Positions 8,780 through 17,231 of a stretch of DNA of 64,000 nt are shown here, piece by piece (positions within the stretch are counted from its first letter, which is position 1; each line of letters begins with the position of its first letter). The DNA comes from Bradyrhizobium barranii subsp. apii (GTDB lineage Bacteria > Pseudomonadota > Alphaproteobacteria > Rhizobiales > Xanthobacteraceae): NCBI RefSeq assembly GCF_011516635.5, contig NZ_CP096255.1, positions 2,912,501 through 2,976,500 of the forward strand, read 5' to 3'. Under the pieces are notes generated by a model, which made no database searches, was not told where the DNA came from, and worked only from the letters and a program-made list of their open reading frames with translations. The position numbers and the translations under genes are program-made.

Positions 8780-9720
8780 CGCTCAGCGCTCCTTTCAGGT
8801 GCACCGGCGAGCAGCAGGCCGAGCGTCGTCGCGATCGTCAGGAGCATCGCGACCTCAATGCTCAGAATTAGCGGCTTGGCGAACGCAACGGGATAGGCAA
8901 GGAACGCCGACCCAAAACAGAGCCCGCCAAGGCCGACGGCAAGGAATAGGCCGGGCCCGCCCACCAGGATGAGACGTAGCCATCGACTGCGCACGGGCGG
9001 GGTATCCACCAACCCGGCCATGATCACCAGCAGCCACATCGATGCGAGAACCGCGCCGCCCTGAAATGCTCCGCCGGGGTGATCAGCGCCCGTCCACAGG
9101 ATGTAGATGCCGACGACGATGCCGGCGGGTGGCAACAGGCGCGCAAGAAAGGCGAGAACACCATTTGGATCAGCCTGGTGGCGTGGTCCGGGACGACCGC
9201 CCCAGGCCTGGTCCGACGCAAGCGACCAGACACCGACGATGGCGAGCAGGAGCACGACCTTCTCGAGCATGGTGTCCATTCCGCGGAATGCCATGAGAAC
9301 GTTGGTGACGGGGTTGGTCATTCCGGTCGCCCCGGCATTCGCGACGACGGCGGGCGCGAGCGTTGGCGCCGGATCGGGCAGCAGCAGGATCGTGACGGCC
9401 AGCGCTGCCGCGATCGACGCGGACAGTATGGCCGCGCTCAAGCGCACGATCAGGCTGGGCCCTTCCGTTGTCATCGCCTCGGTATCGCGCAGCCGGGCCG
9501 CCGCACCCAACAGCACGACGCCGCCCAGGCCTCCGCCAATTGCAGCCTCGGTCAGCGCGACATCGACGGCGTCAAGACGGACCCAGATCAGCGCAACCAG
9601 CAGTCCGTAGGCGATGAAACCGACCGTGGCCGAATAGGTGTCGGGGACAGCGATCGTCCAGATGGCGAGGCCCAGCACCACGGCGGCGAGCGCGATCTCG
9701 AACACTGTTGCGATGTTCAT
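8776..9720 (-). CDS. mnhB: Fused DUF4040 (MrpA C-terminus-like) and MnhB subunit
   Basis: The 314-residue product combines two units. The first half (about 1-85) is a three-helix DUF4040/MbhD-like domain with VALTEAAIGGGL. It is followed by an MbhE-like part with NPVTNVLMAFRGMDTMLEKVVLL. The second half (about 185-310) is MnhB-like with LLPPAGIVVGIYILWTGADHPGGAFQGG. In classical Mrp systems the first parts belong to the C-terminus of the large MrpA subunit. Here they are fused to MrpB and the NuoL-like part of MrpA is absent. It overlaps its neighbours by 4 bases on both sides. Confidence 0.85.
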   Translation of the reverse strand: MNIATVFEIALAAVVLGLAIWTIAVPDTYSATVGFIAYGLLVALIWVRLDAVDVALTEAAIGGGLGGVVLLGAAARLRDTEAMTTEGPSLIVRLSAAILSASIAAALAVTILLLPDPAPTLAPAVVANAGATGMTNPVTNVLMAFRGMDTMLEKVVLLLAIVGVWSLASDQAWGGRPGPRHQADPNGVLAFLARLLPPAGIVVGIYILWTGADHPGGAFQGGAVLASMWLLVIMAGLVDTPPVRSRWLRLILVGGPGLFLAVGLGGLCFGSAFLAYPVAFAKPLILSIEVAMLLTIATTLGLLLAGAPERSAER

Positions 9721-10010
9721 TTGCCTGACCCGCTCTGACGTGCCGTGCGCGCGATCAATTGGGAGACGGTGGCGCCAGCGAGCAGCACGAACATCCAGAT
9801 GCTGATCAGCTTCAGCCCGTCACGCAGGCCTCCTGTTTGGGGGAGCAGCCCGAGCACGACGAAACCCAGGCCGAGGTTATCGGCCTTGCTGAGCGCGTGC
9901 AGACGGGTCAGGGTGTCGGGAAAGCGAAGAAGGCCGACGGTGCCGGCGAAAAAAAAGAATACGCCTGCCGACACTCCCGCAACCGTGATGATGTCGCGTG
10001 CGACGCTCAT
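9717..10010 (-). CDS. mnhG: Na+/H+ antiporter subunit G, MnhG/MrpG-like
   Basis: The 97-residue product has three helices. The hallmark GTVGLLRFPDTLTRLHALSK follows the first helix, then DNLGLGFVVLGLL and a final helix ending in ATVSQLIARTA, matching the PHA-type MnhG family. It overlaps subunits F and B by 4 bases each. In Mrp complexes this small subunit is needed for assembly and activity. Confidence 0.92.
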   Translation of the reverse strand: MSVARDIITVAGVSAGVFFFFAGTVGLLRFPDTLTRLHALSKADNLGLGFVVLGLLPQTGGLRDGLKLISIWMFVLLAGATVSQLIARTARQSGSGK

Positions 10011-10297
10011 CTGTCCTCCCCCGGATCGGCCCCATCGGTTTCGAGGCGGGAGAGCCCCTTCTTGACGAATGCGATGGATGCGAAAGTGGCGAGCAGTGCC
10101 AGTATCAATGCCACGTCGACGGCCGCCGGCACCCCTGTCACGGTGCCGAGCAGCAGCAAGACGGCAATGCCGGCAGTCCCGATCAGTTGCGCCGCCATCA
10201 TCCGGTCGGCATCTGTCGGGCCACGCAAGATGGAGACCAGCCCGAGCCCCAGCATCGCCAGGATCAGGCCGACTGCGGCCGTGAGGAATTCAGTCAT
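10007..10297 (-). CDS. mnhF: Na+/H+ antiporter subunit F, MnhF/MrpF-like
   Basis: The product has 96 residues when started at the ATG at 10297 (MTEFLTAAVG). It has three helices with the family motif VSILRGPTDADRMMAAQLIGTAG, followed by PAAVDVALILALLATFASIAFVKKG. The open frame extends further upstream, but that part overlaps the subunit E coding region in another frame. The ATG at 10297 lies 8 bases inside the end of subunit E, the normal spacing for these operons. Confidence 0.92.
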   Translation of the reverse strand: MTEFLTAAVGLILAMLGLGLVSILRGPTDADRMMAAQLIGTAGIAVLLLLGTVTGVPAAVDVALILALLATFASIAFVKKGLSRLETDGADPGEDR

Positions 10298-10811
10298 TGT
10301 AGAGGGCCCGAACCAACGCCGCTTCCTCCGCGGCAAGTTCGGCAACGACCGGTTGCTCGACGTCGAGACAGTGATAGACGAGCTGCCCGTTTTCCTCCCC
10401 GGTTGGCACTGTGCCAGGTAAAAGGCTGGTGAGTGTCGTGAACACGTTCCGTTGCATCCCGCGTGAGAGGCCGGTCGGATAGAACACAAATCCCGGCCGC
10501 AGCGGCAGCCGGGGATCGAGCGCGCGGCGTGCGACGTCTACGCCTGCGACCACCGATTGGTATAGGAAAAGCAGCGCCAGGCGGACCATGGCAGGAATTG
10601 ACCGCCGGGATCTGCTCGGCTCCAGCAGGTGCAGGCTTGTCCAGGTTGCTGCCGCGATTGCTGCCGCCGCGGCGGGAATATCTGTCGGATTGGCGCCGGC
10701 AAGCACGAGCCAGAGGCAAAGGAAAAATGCGGCTCTGAAAGTCGCAGTTCGCCACGATCCTCCAACCGCGACGACGGCACGACCATATCGATCACCTGAG
10801 GACCCTGTCAT
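10290..10811 (-). CDS. mnhE: Na+/H+ antiporter subunit E, MnhE/MrpE-like
   Basis: The product has 173 residues from the ATG at 10811. Two N-terminal helices (FFLCLWLVLAG and a following Ala-rich helix) are followed by VRLALLFLYQSVVAGVDVARRALDPRLPLRPGFV. A soluble tail contains TTLTSLLPGTVPTG and YHCLDV, the segments typical of MnhE. It is the first gene of the six-gene antiporter operon. The operon promoter should lie in the 360 bases shared divergently with the RND efflux genes. The upstream in-frame extension on the same strand has no gene-like character. Confidence 0.88.
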   Translation of the reverse strand: MTGSSGDRYGRAVVAVGGSWRTATFRAAFFLCLWLVLAGANPTDIPAAAAAIAAATWTSLHLLEPSRSRRSIPAMVRLALLFLYQSVVAGVDVARRALDPRLPLRPGFVFYPTGLSRGMQRNVFTTLTSLLPGTVPTGEENGQLVYHCLDVEQPVVAELAAEEAALVRALYND

Positions 10812-11171
10812 CCCGGTTTCCTCGGTTGCTCCCGGATTGTGTCGTCCGGGTCTGCCGTGCTTTGAGGAAGCGCGTTTGCGCGCCCCAGACGAGAATTCAA
10901 ACGGCGGAGCCGCGGCAGGGGTCGCGACTGCTTCACCTGACGATTGCATCATGCGTCGTGGACGGAACCGGCGACATCGGGTGATTGCCTGATCATGTCT
11001 CAGGAATCTGCTGATGGCCGAGCACGGATTCCATCCGGCGCCACCGAGTAGATTTACCGATGTTGACGGCGGACTCCTTCGGCAAAAATGCGGATGGCGG
11101 TACCGGGGAAAGTGCGACTGCGGACTGAGCAATCCTCCCGGCAAGATCTCACTCCCGGAACGGAACAGGTC
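10812..11171. promoter_or_regulatory. Divergent intergenic region between antiporter and RND operons
   Basis: These 360 bases lie between two operons transcribed away from each other and must hold both promoters. I see no clear repressor gene, strong palindrome or conserved riboswitch. The open frames crossing it look non-coding. Confidence 0.4.
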
Positions 11172-12281
11172 ATGTTCATGCACGGCAGCCGATCCGCGCC
11201 CCGAAACATCCTCACATCGACGCTGGTGACGGCGTTCTCGCTGATGCTGGCAGGATGTGGACGGGAAACCGAAACCAAGGACGCATCTCCGCCGCGGATC
11301 GTACGTACAGCGACCGTAGAAAAACGCAAGGTCACAACGCCGCTGACATTCTCCGGACGGGTCGAGGCAGAAGACGAGGTGAATGTCGCATTCCGGATCT
11401 CGGGACGATTGTTGAGTAATGACACCAAGATAGGCGACCGGGTCAAGGCCGGCCAGGTGCTGGCACGATTGGAGTCGCAAAATGAACTGAGCACGCTGCG
11501 GCAGGCGCAGGCCTCCCTTGCCGCCGCTCAGGGGCAATTGACCCAGGCGCGCAATCACTTCGATCGTCAGGAGACGCTGTTGGCGCAGGGGTGGACCACG
11601 CGCGTCAACTATGATGCCGCAACCCAGGCGCGGCAAACCGCGCAATCGCAAGTCGATGCGGCCGAAGCGCAACTGAGTTCTGCGCATGACCTCGTTGGTT
11701 TCACCGAACTCAAGGCTGATGCACCCGGTGTGATAACAGCCACAGGTCCGGTCGCCGGCGAGGTCGTCCAAGTCGGGCAGATGATCGCCAGGATCGCACG
11801 GCAGGACGGTCGCGATGCGATCTTCGATGTCCCCGCTCAATTGATCAGGTCGGCCTCCACCGATCCAGAGATTACTGTCAGCTTGGCTGACGATCCGTCG
11901 ATAACGGCGCAAGGGCGCATTCGCGAAGTCGCTGCACAGGCCAGTGCTGTGACCCGAACCTTCGAGGTCAAGGTCGGCCTGACGGATCCGCCAGCCGCGA
12001 TGCGGTTGGGTGCGTCAGTGATAGGGCGAGTGAGTACCACTGCAGGGCCGATGATCGATATTCCATCTTCCGCGCTGACCAGGATGAACGAGCAGCCCGC
12101 CGTATGGGTCGTCGACCCGGCCACCGCCACGGTCGCGGTGCGCAATGTGGACGTGCTGCGATTCGATGAAGCGCAGGCCATCATTTCCCAGGGGCTCGAC
12201 ATCGGCGAAATAGTTGTCACCGCCGGCGTCCAGGCGTTGCATCCGGGTCAGAAGGTCCGGATTCTTGGATCCGAGCCATGA
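11172..12281 (+). CDS. RND efflux periplasmic adaptor (membrane fusion protein)
   Basis: The product has about 369 residues from the ATG at 11172. A short basic N-terminus, a hydrophobic stretch and the lipobox LMLAGC indicate a lipoprotein anchored in the inner membrane. Barrel-sandwich halves flank an Ala/Gln-rich coiled-coil hairpin (about residues 105-180). GRVEAEDEVNVAFRISGRL and DAPGVITATGPVAGEVVQVGQMIA mark the lipoyl-like halves. Adaptor proteins of this HlyD/AcrA type link an RND pump to an outer-membrane channel. The gene overlaps the pump gene by 4 bases. No outer-membrane factor gene is nearby. Confidence 0.9.
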   Translation: MFMHGSRSAPRNILTSTLVTAFSLMLAGCGRETETKDASPPRIVRTATVEKRKVTTPLTFSGRVEAEDEVNVAFRISGRLLSNDTKIGDRVKAGQVLARLESQNELSTLRQAQASLAAAQGQLTQARNHFDRQETLLAQGWTTRVNYDAATQARQTAQSQVDAAEAQLSSAHDLVGFTELKADAPGVITATGPVAGEVVQVGQMIARIARQDGRDAIFDVPAQLIRSASTDPEITVSLADDPSITAQGRIREVAAQASAVTRTFEVKVGLTDPPAAMRLGASVIGRVSTTAGPMIDIPSSALTRMNEQPAVWVVDPATATVAVRNVDVLRFDEAQAIISQGLDIGEIVVTAGVQALHPGQKVRILGSEP

Positions 12282-15200
12282 GCGGAATTAATCTTTCCGA
12301 CTGGGCTCTGAAACACCGTTCGCTGGTCGTCTATATGATGATGATTGCGGTGGTCGGGGGGGCGCTGTCCTATTTCCGGCTGGGGCGCAACGAAGATCCC
12401 GCCTTCATCATCAAGACCATGGTCGTCCAGGCCGCGTGGCCCGGCGCAACTGTGGAAGAGACGATGAAGCAGGTGACTGAGCGCCTCGAACGTCACTTGC
12501 AGGAAACGCCGCATCTGGACTTCCTGCGGAGCTTCACAAGGGCCGGTGTCGCGACCGTCTTTGTAAATCTGAAGGGAAGCGCGAATGCGAAACAGGTGGC
12601 CGACACCTGGTACCAAGTACGAAAGACGATCGGAGACATGCGCCATACACTACCCGCAGGCGTGATCGGGCCGGGGTTTAATGACGAATTCGGTGATACG
12701 TTCGGTATCATCTATGGCTTTACCAGTGACGGCTTCACTCAGCGTGAGTTGCGCGATCGGGTCGAGGACATCCGCTCAAGGCTGCTTCTCGTACCTGACG
12801 TGTCAAAGATTGAGCTTCTGGGCGAACAGGATGAAGTGATCTTCGTCGAGTTCTCCACGAAGGAGCTCGCGGCCCTCGGAATTGATCGGTCCGCTCTTAT
12901 TGCGGCGCTCCAGTCGCAAAACATCGTGCGTCCGGCAGGAACGATTCAGACCGGCTTGGAAAGCATCTCGATTCGGGTATCAGGCAGCTTCCAGTCGGAG
13001 CAGGACATCGCCAACATCAATTTTTCCGCCGGCGGCCGCATGCTTCGCCTGAGCGATATTGCGCAGGTGCGACGCGGCTACACGGATCCGCCCCAGCCGA
13101 TGTTTCGGATCAATGGCAAACCGGCAATAGGCCTTGCAATCGCCATGCGGGATGGCGGCGACATTCTCGCGCTCGGCGCCAATATCAGAAAGGCAATGGC
13201 GCAAATCACCGCGGATCTACCCATTGGAATCGAGCCCAGCCTGGTCGCGGACCAGCCCGTTGTCGTCGACCAGGCGATCCGCGAGTTTACGGTCTCGCTG
13301 ATGCAGGCGATCGGCATCATCATGGTGGTGAGTTTCATCAGCCTGGGCGTACGACCCGGCTTGATCATCGCGCTGGCCATACCATTCACGCTGGCGATCG
13401 TGTTTCCGATCATGGGACTTCTCAGCATCGATATGCAGCGAATATCGCTTGGCGCGCTCATCATTGCGCTCGCATTGCTGGTCGACGATGCGATGACCAC
13501 GACCGATGCGACGCTCAGTCGGCTCGCAGAGGGCGCCAGTAAGATCGAGGCGGCAACTTTCGCATATCGGACCCATGCAATGGCGATGCTCGCGGGCACG
13601 CTGGTGACGATAGCGGGCTTTATACCGGTCGGCTTTGCCGCGAGTTCCGCCGGTGAATACACGTTCTCGCTCTTCGCAGTGGTCACGATCGCACTTCTGG
13701 TTTCCTGGTTCGTTGCGGTCATTTTCACGCCACTGCTCGGAGCAGCGATCCTTGTTCCACCGAAGCAGACAAGTACGGCGGATCCGGGCAGGATCTTCCG
13801 CATGTATCGGAGTTTCCTGACTTTCGCGATGCGCGCGAAATGGCTGACGATCGCGATCTCCTTGGCGCTCTTCGTTTGTTCGGTGCTTGCGCTGGCGCTC
13901 ATCCCGCGACAATTCTTTCCATCGTCGGACCGTCCCGAATTGCTCGTGGACCTGAGCTTGCCGCAGAACTCGTCAATCCACGCGAGCGAGGCTGCGGCAA
14001 AGCGCCTGGATGCTGCCCTTTCGACCGATGCCGATGTGGCGCGGTGGAGCACCTATGTCGGGCGCGGCGCCATCCGCTTCTATTTGCCCCTTAATGTTCA
14101 GCTCCCGAACGATTTCTTCACGCAGGCCGTGGTGATCGCCAAGGATGTCGCTGCACGCGAGCGCCTGCATTCCAAGCTCGAAAAGCTGCTCGCGCAGGAG
14201 TTTCCTAACGCGATTGCGTTCGTTTCTCCGCTTGAGCTCGGACCGCCGGTTGGATGGCCGGTGCAGTATCGGGTCAGTGGGCCCGACGTGGAACGGGTGC
14301 GCGAAATCGCGCTCAAAGTCGGACAGATCGTAGCCTCCAGTCCGGACACTAAACAGGTGAATTTCGATTGGATGGAACCCAATCGCCAAGTGCGTATTCG
14401 CGTGGACCAGAACGAGGCTCGCCTTCTCGGCCTCAGTTCGCAAGCGATCGCGACAGTCCTGAATACGGTCATATCCGGCACACCCATTACCCAGGTTCGC
14501 GACGATATCTATCTGGTCAATGTGGTGGCGCGCGCGACCAACGAGCAGAGGGGCTCGCTGGACGGTCTGCGCAACTTGCAGGTGGCGCTGCCGGGTGGGC
14601 AGACTGTTCCTCTCAGCCAGTTCGCCTCCTTCGAATATGACCAGGAGTTTCCGCTCGTCTGGCGGCGCGACCGCATTCCGACCCTGACGGTTCAGGCTGC
14701 CATTGCCGGCGACAAGCTGCCGGAGAGCGTGGTTACGTCGCTCTCGATGGCGATCGAGAACTTCAGAAAGAGCCTTCCTTCAGGGTACAGCGTCGTCGTG
14801 GGTGGCACCGTGGAGGAAAGTCAGAAGTCGCAGGCGTCTGTGCTGGCAGTGGTGCCGGTGATGCTGTTCGTCATGTTTACCGTCCTCATGGTGCAGCTCC
14901 AGAGCTTTCCGAGACTGTTCATGGTGCTCAGCGTGGCGCCGCTCGGCCTTATCGGCGTGGTTGCAGCGTTGATGCTGTCCGGCAGGCCCCTGGGTTTTGT
15001 CGCCATTCTCGGCGTGCTCGCGCTGCTGGGCATGATCAGCAAGAACGCGGTCATTCTGATCGGTCAGATCGACGCCGAACGCGCTTTGGGCAAGACGGCC
15101 TGGGACGCTGCGGTGGATGCCAGCAGTTCCCGTTTTCGGCCGATCATGTTGACGGCCGTATCGACTGTTCTCGGGATGATTCCAATCGCGCCAACAGTAT

Positions 15201-15343
15201 TCTGGGGACCGATGGCATTCGCGATCATGGGCGGACTCCTTGTCGCCACCGTTCTGACGCTGGTCTTCCTGCCGACGCTGTATGTCGCCTGGTTTGCGCG
15301 GGACGAGAAAGAGCAACCGTCCGCGGGATCGCGCCCGGCCTGA
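12278..15343 (+). CDS. RND efflux transporter permease
   Basis: The 1021-residue product has the standard length for AcrB/HAE-family pumps, with twelve helices and two large periplasmic loops. Helix 4 carries the proton-relay Asp pair (LALLVDDAMTT, about residues 400-410) and helix 10 has the Lys in LLGMISKNAVILIGQID. The N-terminus (LSDWALKHRSLVVYMM) and GRNEDPAF suit the subgroup that exports solvents or drugs. It forms an operon with the adaptor. It ends seven bases from the convergent SLC13 gene. Confidence 0.92.
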   Translation: MSGINLSDWALKHRSLVVYMMMIAVVGGALSYFRLGRNEDPAFIIKTMVVQAAWPGATVEETMKQVTERLERHLQETPHLDFLRSFTRAGVATVFVNLKGSANAKQVADTWYQVRKTIGDMRHTLPAGVIGPGFNDEFGDTFGIIYGFTSDGFTQRELRDRVEDIRSRLLLVPDVSKIELLGEQDEVIFVEFSTKELAALGIDRSALIAALQSQNIVRPAGTIQTGLESISIRVSGSFQSEQDIANINFSAGGRMLRLSDIAQVRRGYTDPPQPMFRINGKPAIGLAIAMRDGGDILALGANIRKAMAQITADLPIGIEPSLVADQPVVVDQAIREFTVSLMQAIGIIMVVSFISLGVRPGLIIALAIPFTLAIVFPIMGLLSIDMQRISLGALIIALALLVDDAMTTTDATLSRLAEGASKIEAATFAYRTHAMAMLAGTLVTIAGFIPVGFAASSAGEYTFSLFAVVTIALLVSWFVAVIFTPLLGAAILVPPKQTSTADPGRIFRMYRSFLTFAMRAKWLTIAISLALFVCSVLALALIPRQFFPSSDRPELLVDLSLPQNSSIHASEAAAKRLDAALSTDADVARWSTYVGRGAIRFYLPLNVQLPNDFFTQAVVIAKDVAARERLHSKLEKLLAQEFPNAIAFVSPLELGPPVGWPVQYRVSGPDVERVREIALKVGQIVASSPDTKQVNFDWMEPNRQVRIRVDQNEARLLGLSSQAIATVLNTVISGTPITQVRDDIYLVNVVARATNEQRGSLDGLRNLQVALPGGQTVPLSQFASFEYDQEFPLVWRRDRIPTLTVQAAIAGDKLPESVVTSLSMAIENFRKSLPSGYSVVVGGTVEESQKSQASVLAVVPVMLFVMFTVLMVQLQSFPRLFMVLSVAPLGLIGVVAALMLSGRPLGFVAILGVLALLGMISKNAVILIGQIDAERALGKTAWDAAVDASSSRFRPIMLTAVSTVLGMIPIAPTVFWGPMAFAIMGGLLVATVLTLVFLPTLYVAWFARDEKEQPSAGSRPA

Positions 15344-15349
15344 CGGCCG

Positions 15350-17179
15350 CTAAAATCGGAGCAGCCAAGGCACCAGCGCCAGGGTCGTTACCATCACGAC
15401 GACGGTAAAAGGGACACCAATCTTCAGGAAATCGCCGAAACCGTAATTGCCCGGTCCGACCACCAAGGTGTTCACCGGCGAAGACACAGGCGTCATGAAG
15501 GCGGCCGAGGCCGCGATGGCGATAGTCATCGCGAAGGGATACGGCGAGGCGCCGATGTCCTTCGCGACAGCGAGCGCTACTGGCGCCATGAGCACCGCGG
15601 TCGCCGTATTCGAGATGAACAGGCCAAGCGCAGCCGTGATCACGAAGAGCAGCGCCAACAGGACTCGCGGTGATGCCTCGCCCGCAAGATGCGTCACCGC
15701 GTCGGCGGCGAGATCGACGCCACCGGTTCGTTGCAGCGCCAGCGAAAAGGGCAGCATGCCGACAATAAGAACCAGGCTCTTCCAGTTGATCGAGGCATAG
15801 GCACTGTTGAAATCCACGCAGCCCAGCAACCCCATCAGCAAGCAGCCGATCAGAACCGCGTGCACGTTCGGCACCACACCGCTGACCATCATACCGACCG
15901 TCAAAGCCAGCACCGCCAGAGCCTGAGGTGCGAGGTTCGCGGCCGGGAGAACCTCTTTGTGCTCGGTCGGTAGGTTCAGGACGACAAGATCCGAGAATTC
16001 GGATCGCAGCTTGCGGATGTCAGACCAGAAGCCGGTCAGCAGAAGGGTGTCACCGACCTTCAAGGTCTCATCGAGCAGCCCCTGGCTCACGACCTCGCGA
16101 CCGTGCCGCAACCCCAGCACCGTCAATCCCATTTCGCTGCGCACCCGCGCTTGCAAAATGCTCTGGCCAATCAGCTTGGACTCCGCCGGGACGATGACTT
16201 CGACCATGCCGATCTCCTGCGAACGATCGGTGAAGTAGCCGCAATCGCCCAAAGGGAGCTTTTCGACCATATAGTCATTCAGCATCCGGTTGGTTTCGGC
16301 AGGGGACGCGATGACGTCGAGCAGCAAGATCTGCCCCGCGGCGAGCTCGGTCCTTGCGTTCGGGCGGATCGCCTCGGACCCGAAGCGGCCGGGAAGCTCG
16401 ATGGCGAGCAAATTCACGCCACTATTCCGGAGCGGCAGCTCTTCCAGGCGCTTGCCGACCAGTGGCGAGTCAGTCAGCACGCGTACGCGCAAGGCGCGAT
16501 CGGCGAGGCCATACTGCGTCACCCAATCAAGCAAGTTCGGCTGACGGCGCTCGCCGTCCACACGCTTGGCGGAGACGGGCAGAAACCGCCGCGCGAACAG
16601 CATATAGGCAATGCCGAGCGCCAGGAATGTGAGCCCAAAGGGCGTGAAGCTGAAAAAGCCGAAGCCTGCCGCACCCTGGCGGATCAGCTCGGCGTTGACC
16701 ACGAGATTCGGCGCCGTCGCAACGAGGGTGAGCATGCCACTGATCAGGGCCGCAAAGCTCAAGGGCATCATCAGCTGGCTCGGCGCGGCGCCCGTGTTCT
16801 GACAGATGCGCAGCACGACCGGGATGAATATGGCCACCACGGCGGTCGAACTCATGAATGCACCGAGCCCGCTGACTGCCAGCATCAGCAGCACCAGCAT
16901 GCGCGTCTCGCTGCTGCCGGCAGTCGCATTCAGCCAGTCGCCGAGGCGACGCGCCACGCCGGTGCGCACCAGCCCTTCTCCGATCACGAAGAGGCCCGCG
17001 ATCAGCACGATGCTGGGATCACTGAACCCCGCCAGCGCCTCGTTGATGGTAATCACCCCAGTAAATGGCATGATCACGATCATCAGCAGCGCGACCGCAT
17101 CCATGCGCGGGCGATTGGCCATAAACATCACGATCGCGGCAGCAAGCAGCAGAAGAACCAAAGCAAGATTGGTGTTCAT
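15350..17179 (-). CDS. SLC13-type permease with TrkA-C domains (first copy)
   Basis: The 609-residue product has hydrophobic helices on both sides of a soluble middle. The middle (about residues 200-395) holds two RCK/TrkA-C domains, seen as RVLTDSPLVGKRLEELPLRNSGVNLLAIE and VIVPAESKLIGQSILQARVRSEMGLTVLG. The C-terminal membrane half contains SNTATAVLMAPVALAVA and MTPVSSPVNTLVVGPGNYGFGDF, the conserved substrate and Na+ site region of divalent anion/Na+ symporters. Family members carry dicarboxylates or sulfate; the substrate here is unknown. It lies 52 bases downstream of a second, diverged copy. Confidence 0.88.
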   Translation of the reverse strand: MNTNLALVLLLLAAAIVMFMANRPRMDAVALLMIVIMPFTGVITINEALAGFSDPSIVLIAGLFVIGEGLVRTGVARRLGDWLNATAGSSETRMLVLLMLAVSGLGAFMSSTAVVAIFIPVVLRICQNTGAAPSQLMMPLSFAALISGMLTLVATAPNLVVNAELIRQGAAGFGFFSFTPFGLTFLALGIAYMLFARRFLPVSAKRVDGERRQPNLLDWVTQYGLADRALRVRVLTDSPLVGKRLEELPLRNSGVNLLAIELPGRFGSEAIRPNARTELAAGQILLLDVIASPAETNRMLNDYMVEKLPLGDCGYFTDRSQEIGMVEVIVPAESKLIGQSILQARVRSEMGLTVLGLRHGREVVSQGLLDETLKVGDTLLLTGFWSDIRKLRSEFSDLVVLNLPTEHKEVLPAANLAPQALAVLALTVGMMVSGVVPNVHAVLIGCLLMGLLGCVDFNSAYASINWKSLVLIVGMLPFSLALQRTGGVDLAADAVTHLAGEASPRVLLALLFVITAALGLFISNTATAVLMAPVALAVAKDIGASPYPFAMTIAIAASAAFMTPVSSPVNTLVVGPGNYGFGDFLKIGVPFTVVVMVTTLALVPWLLRF

Positions 17180-17231
17180 ACGGAAATACCCGGTCGGTTA
17201 AGACGCAAACCAATCATCCTGCGCAAACTGC

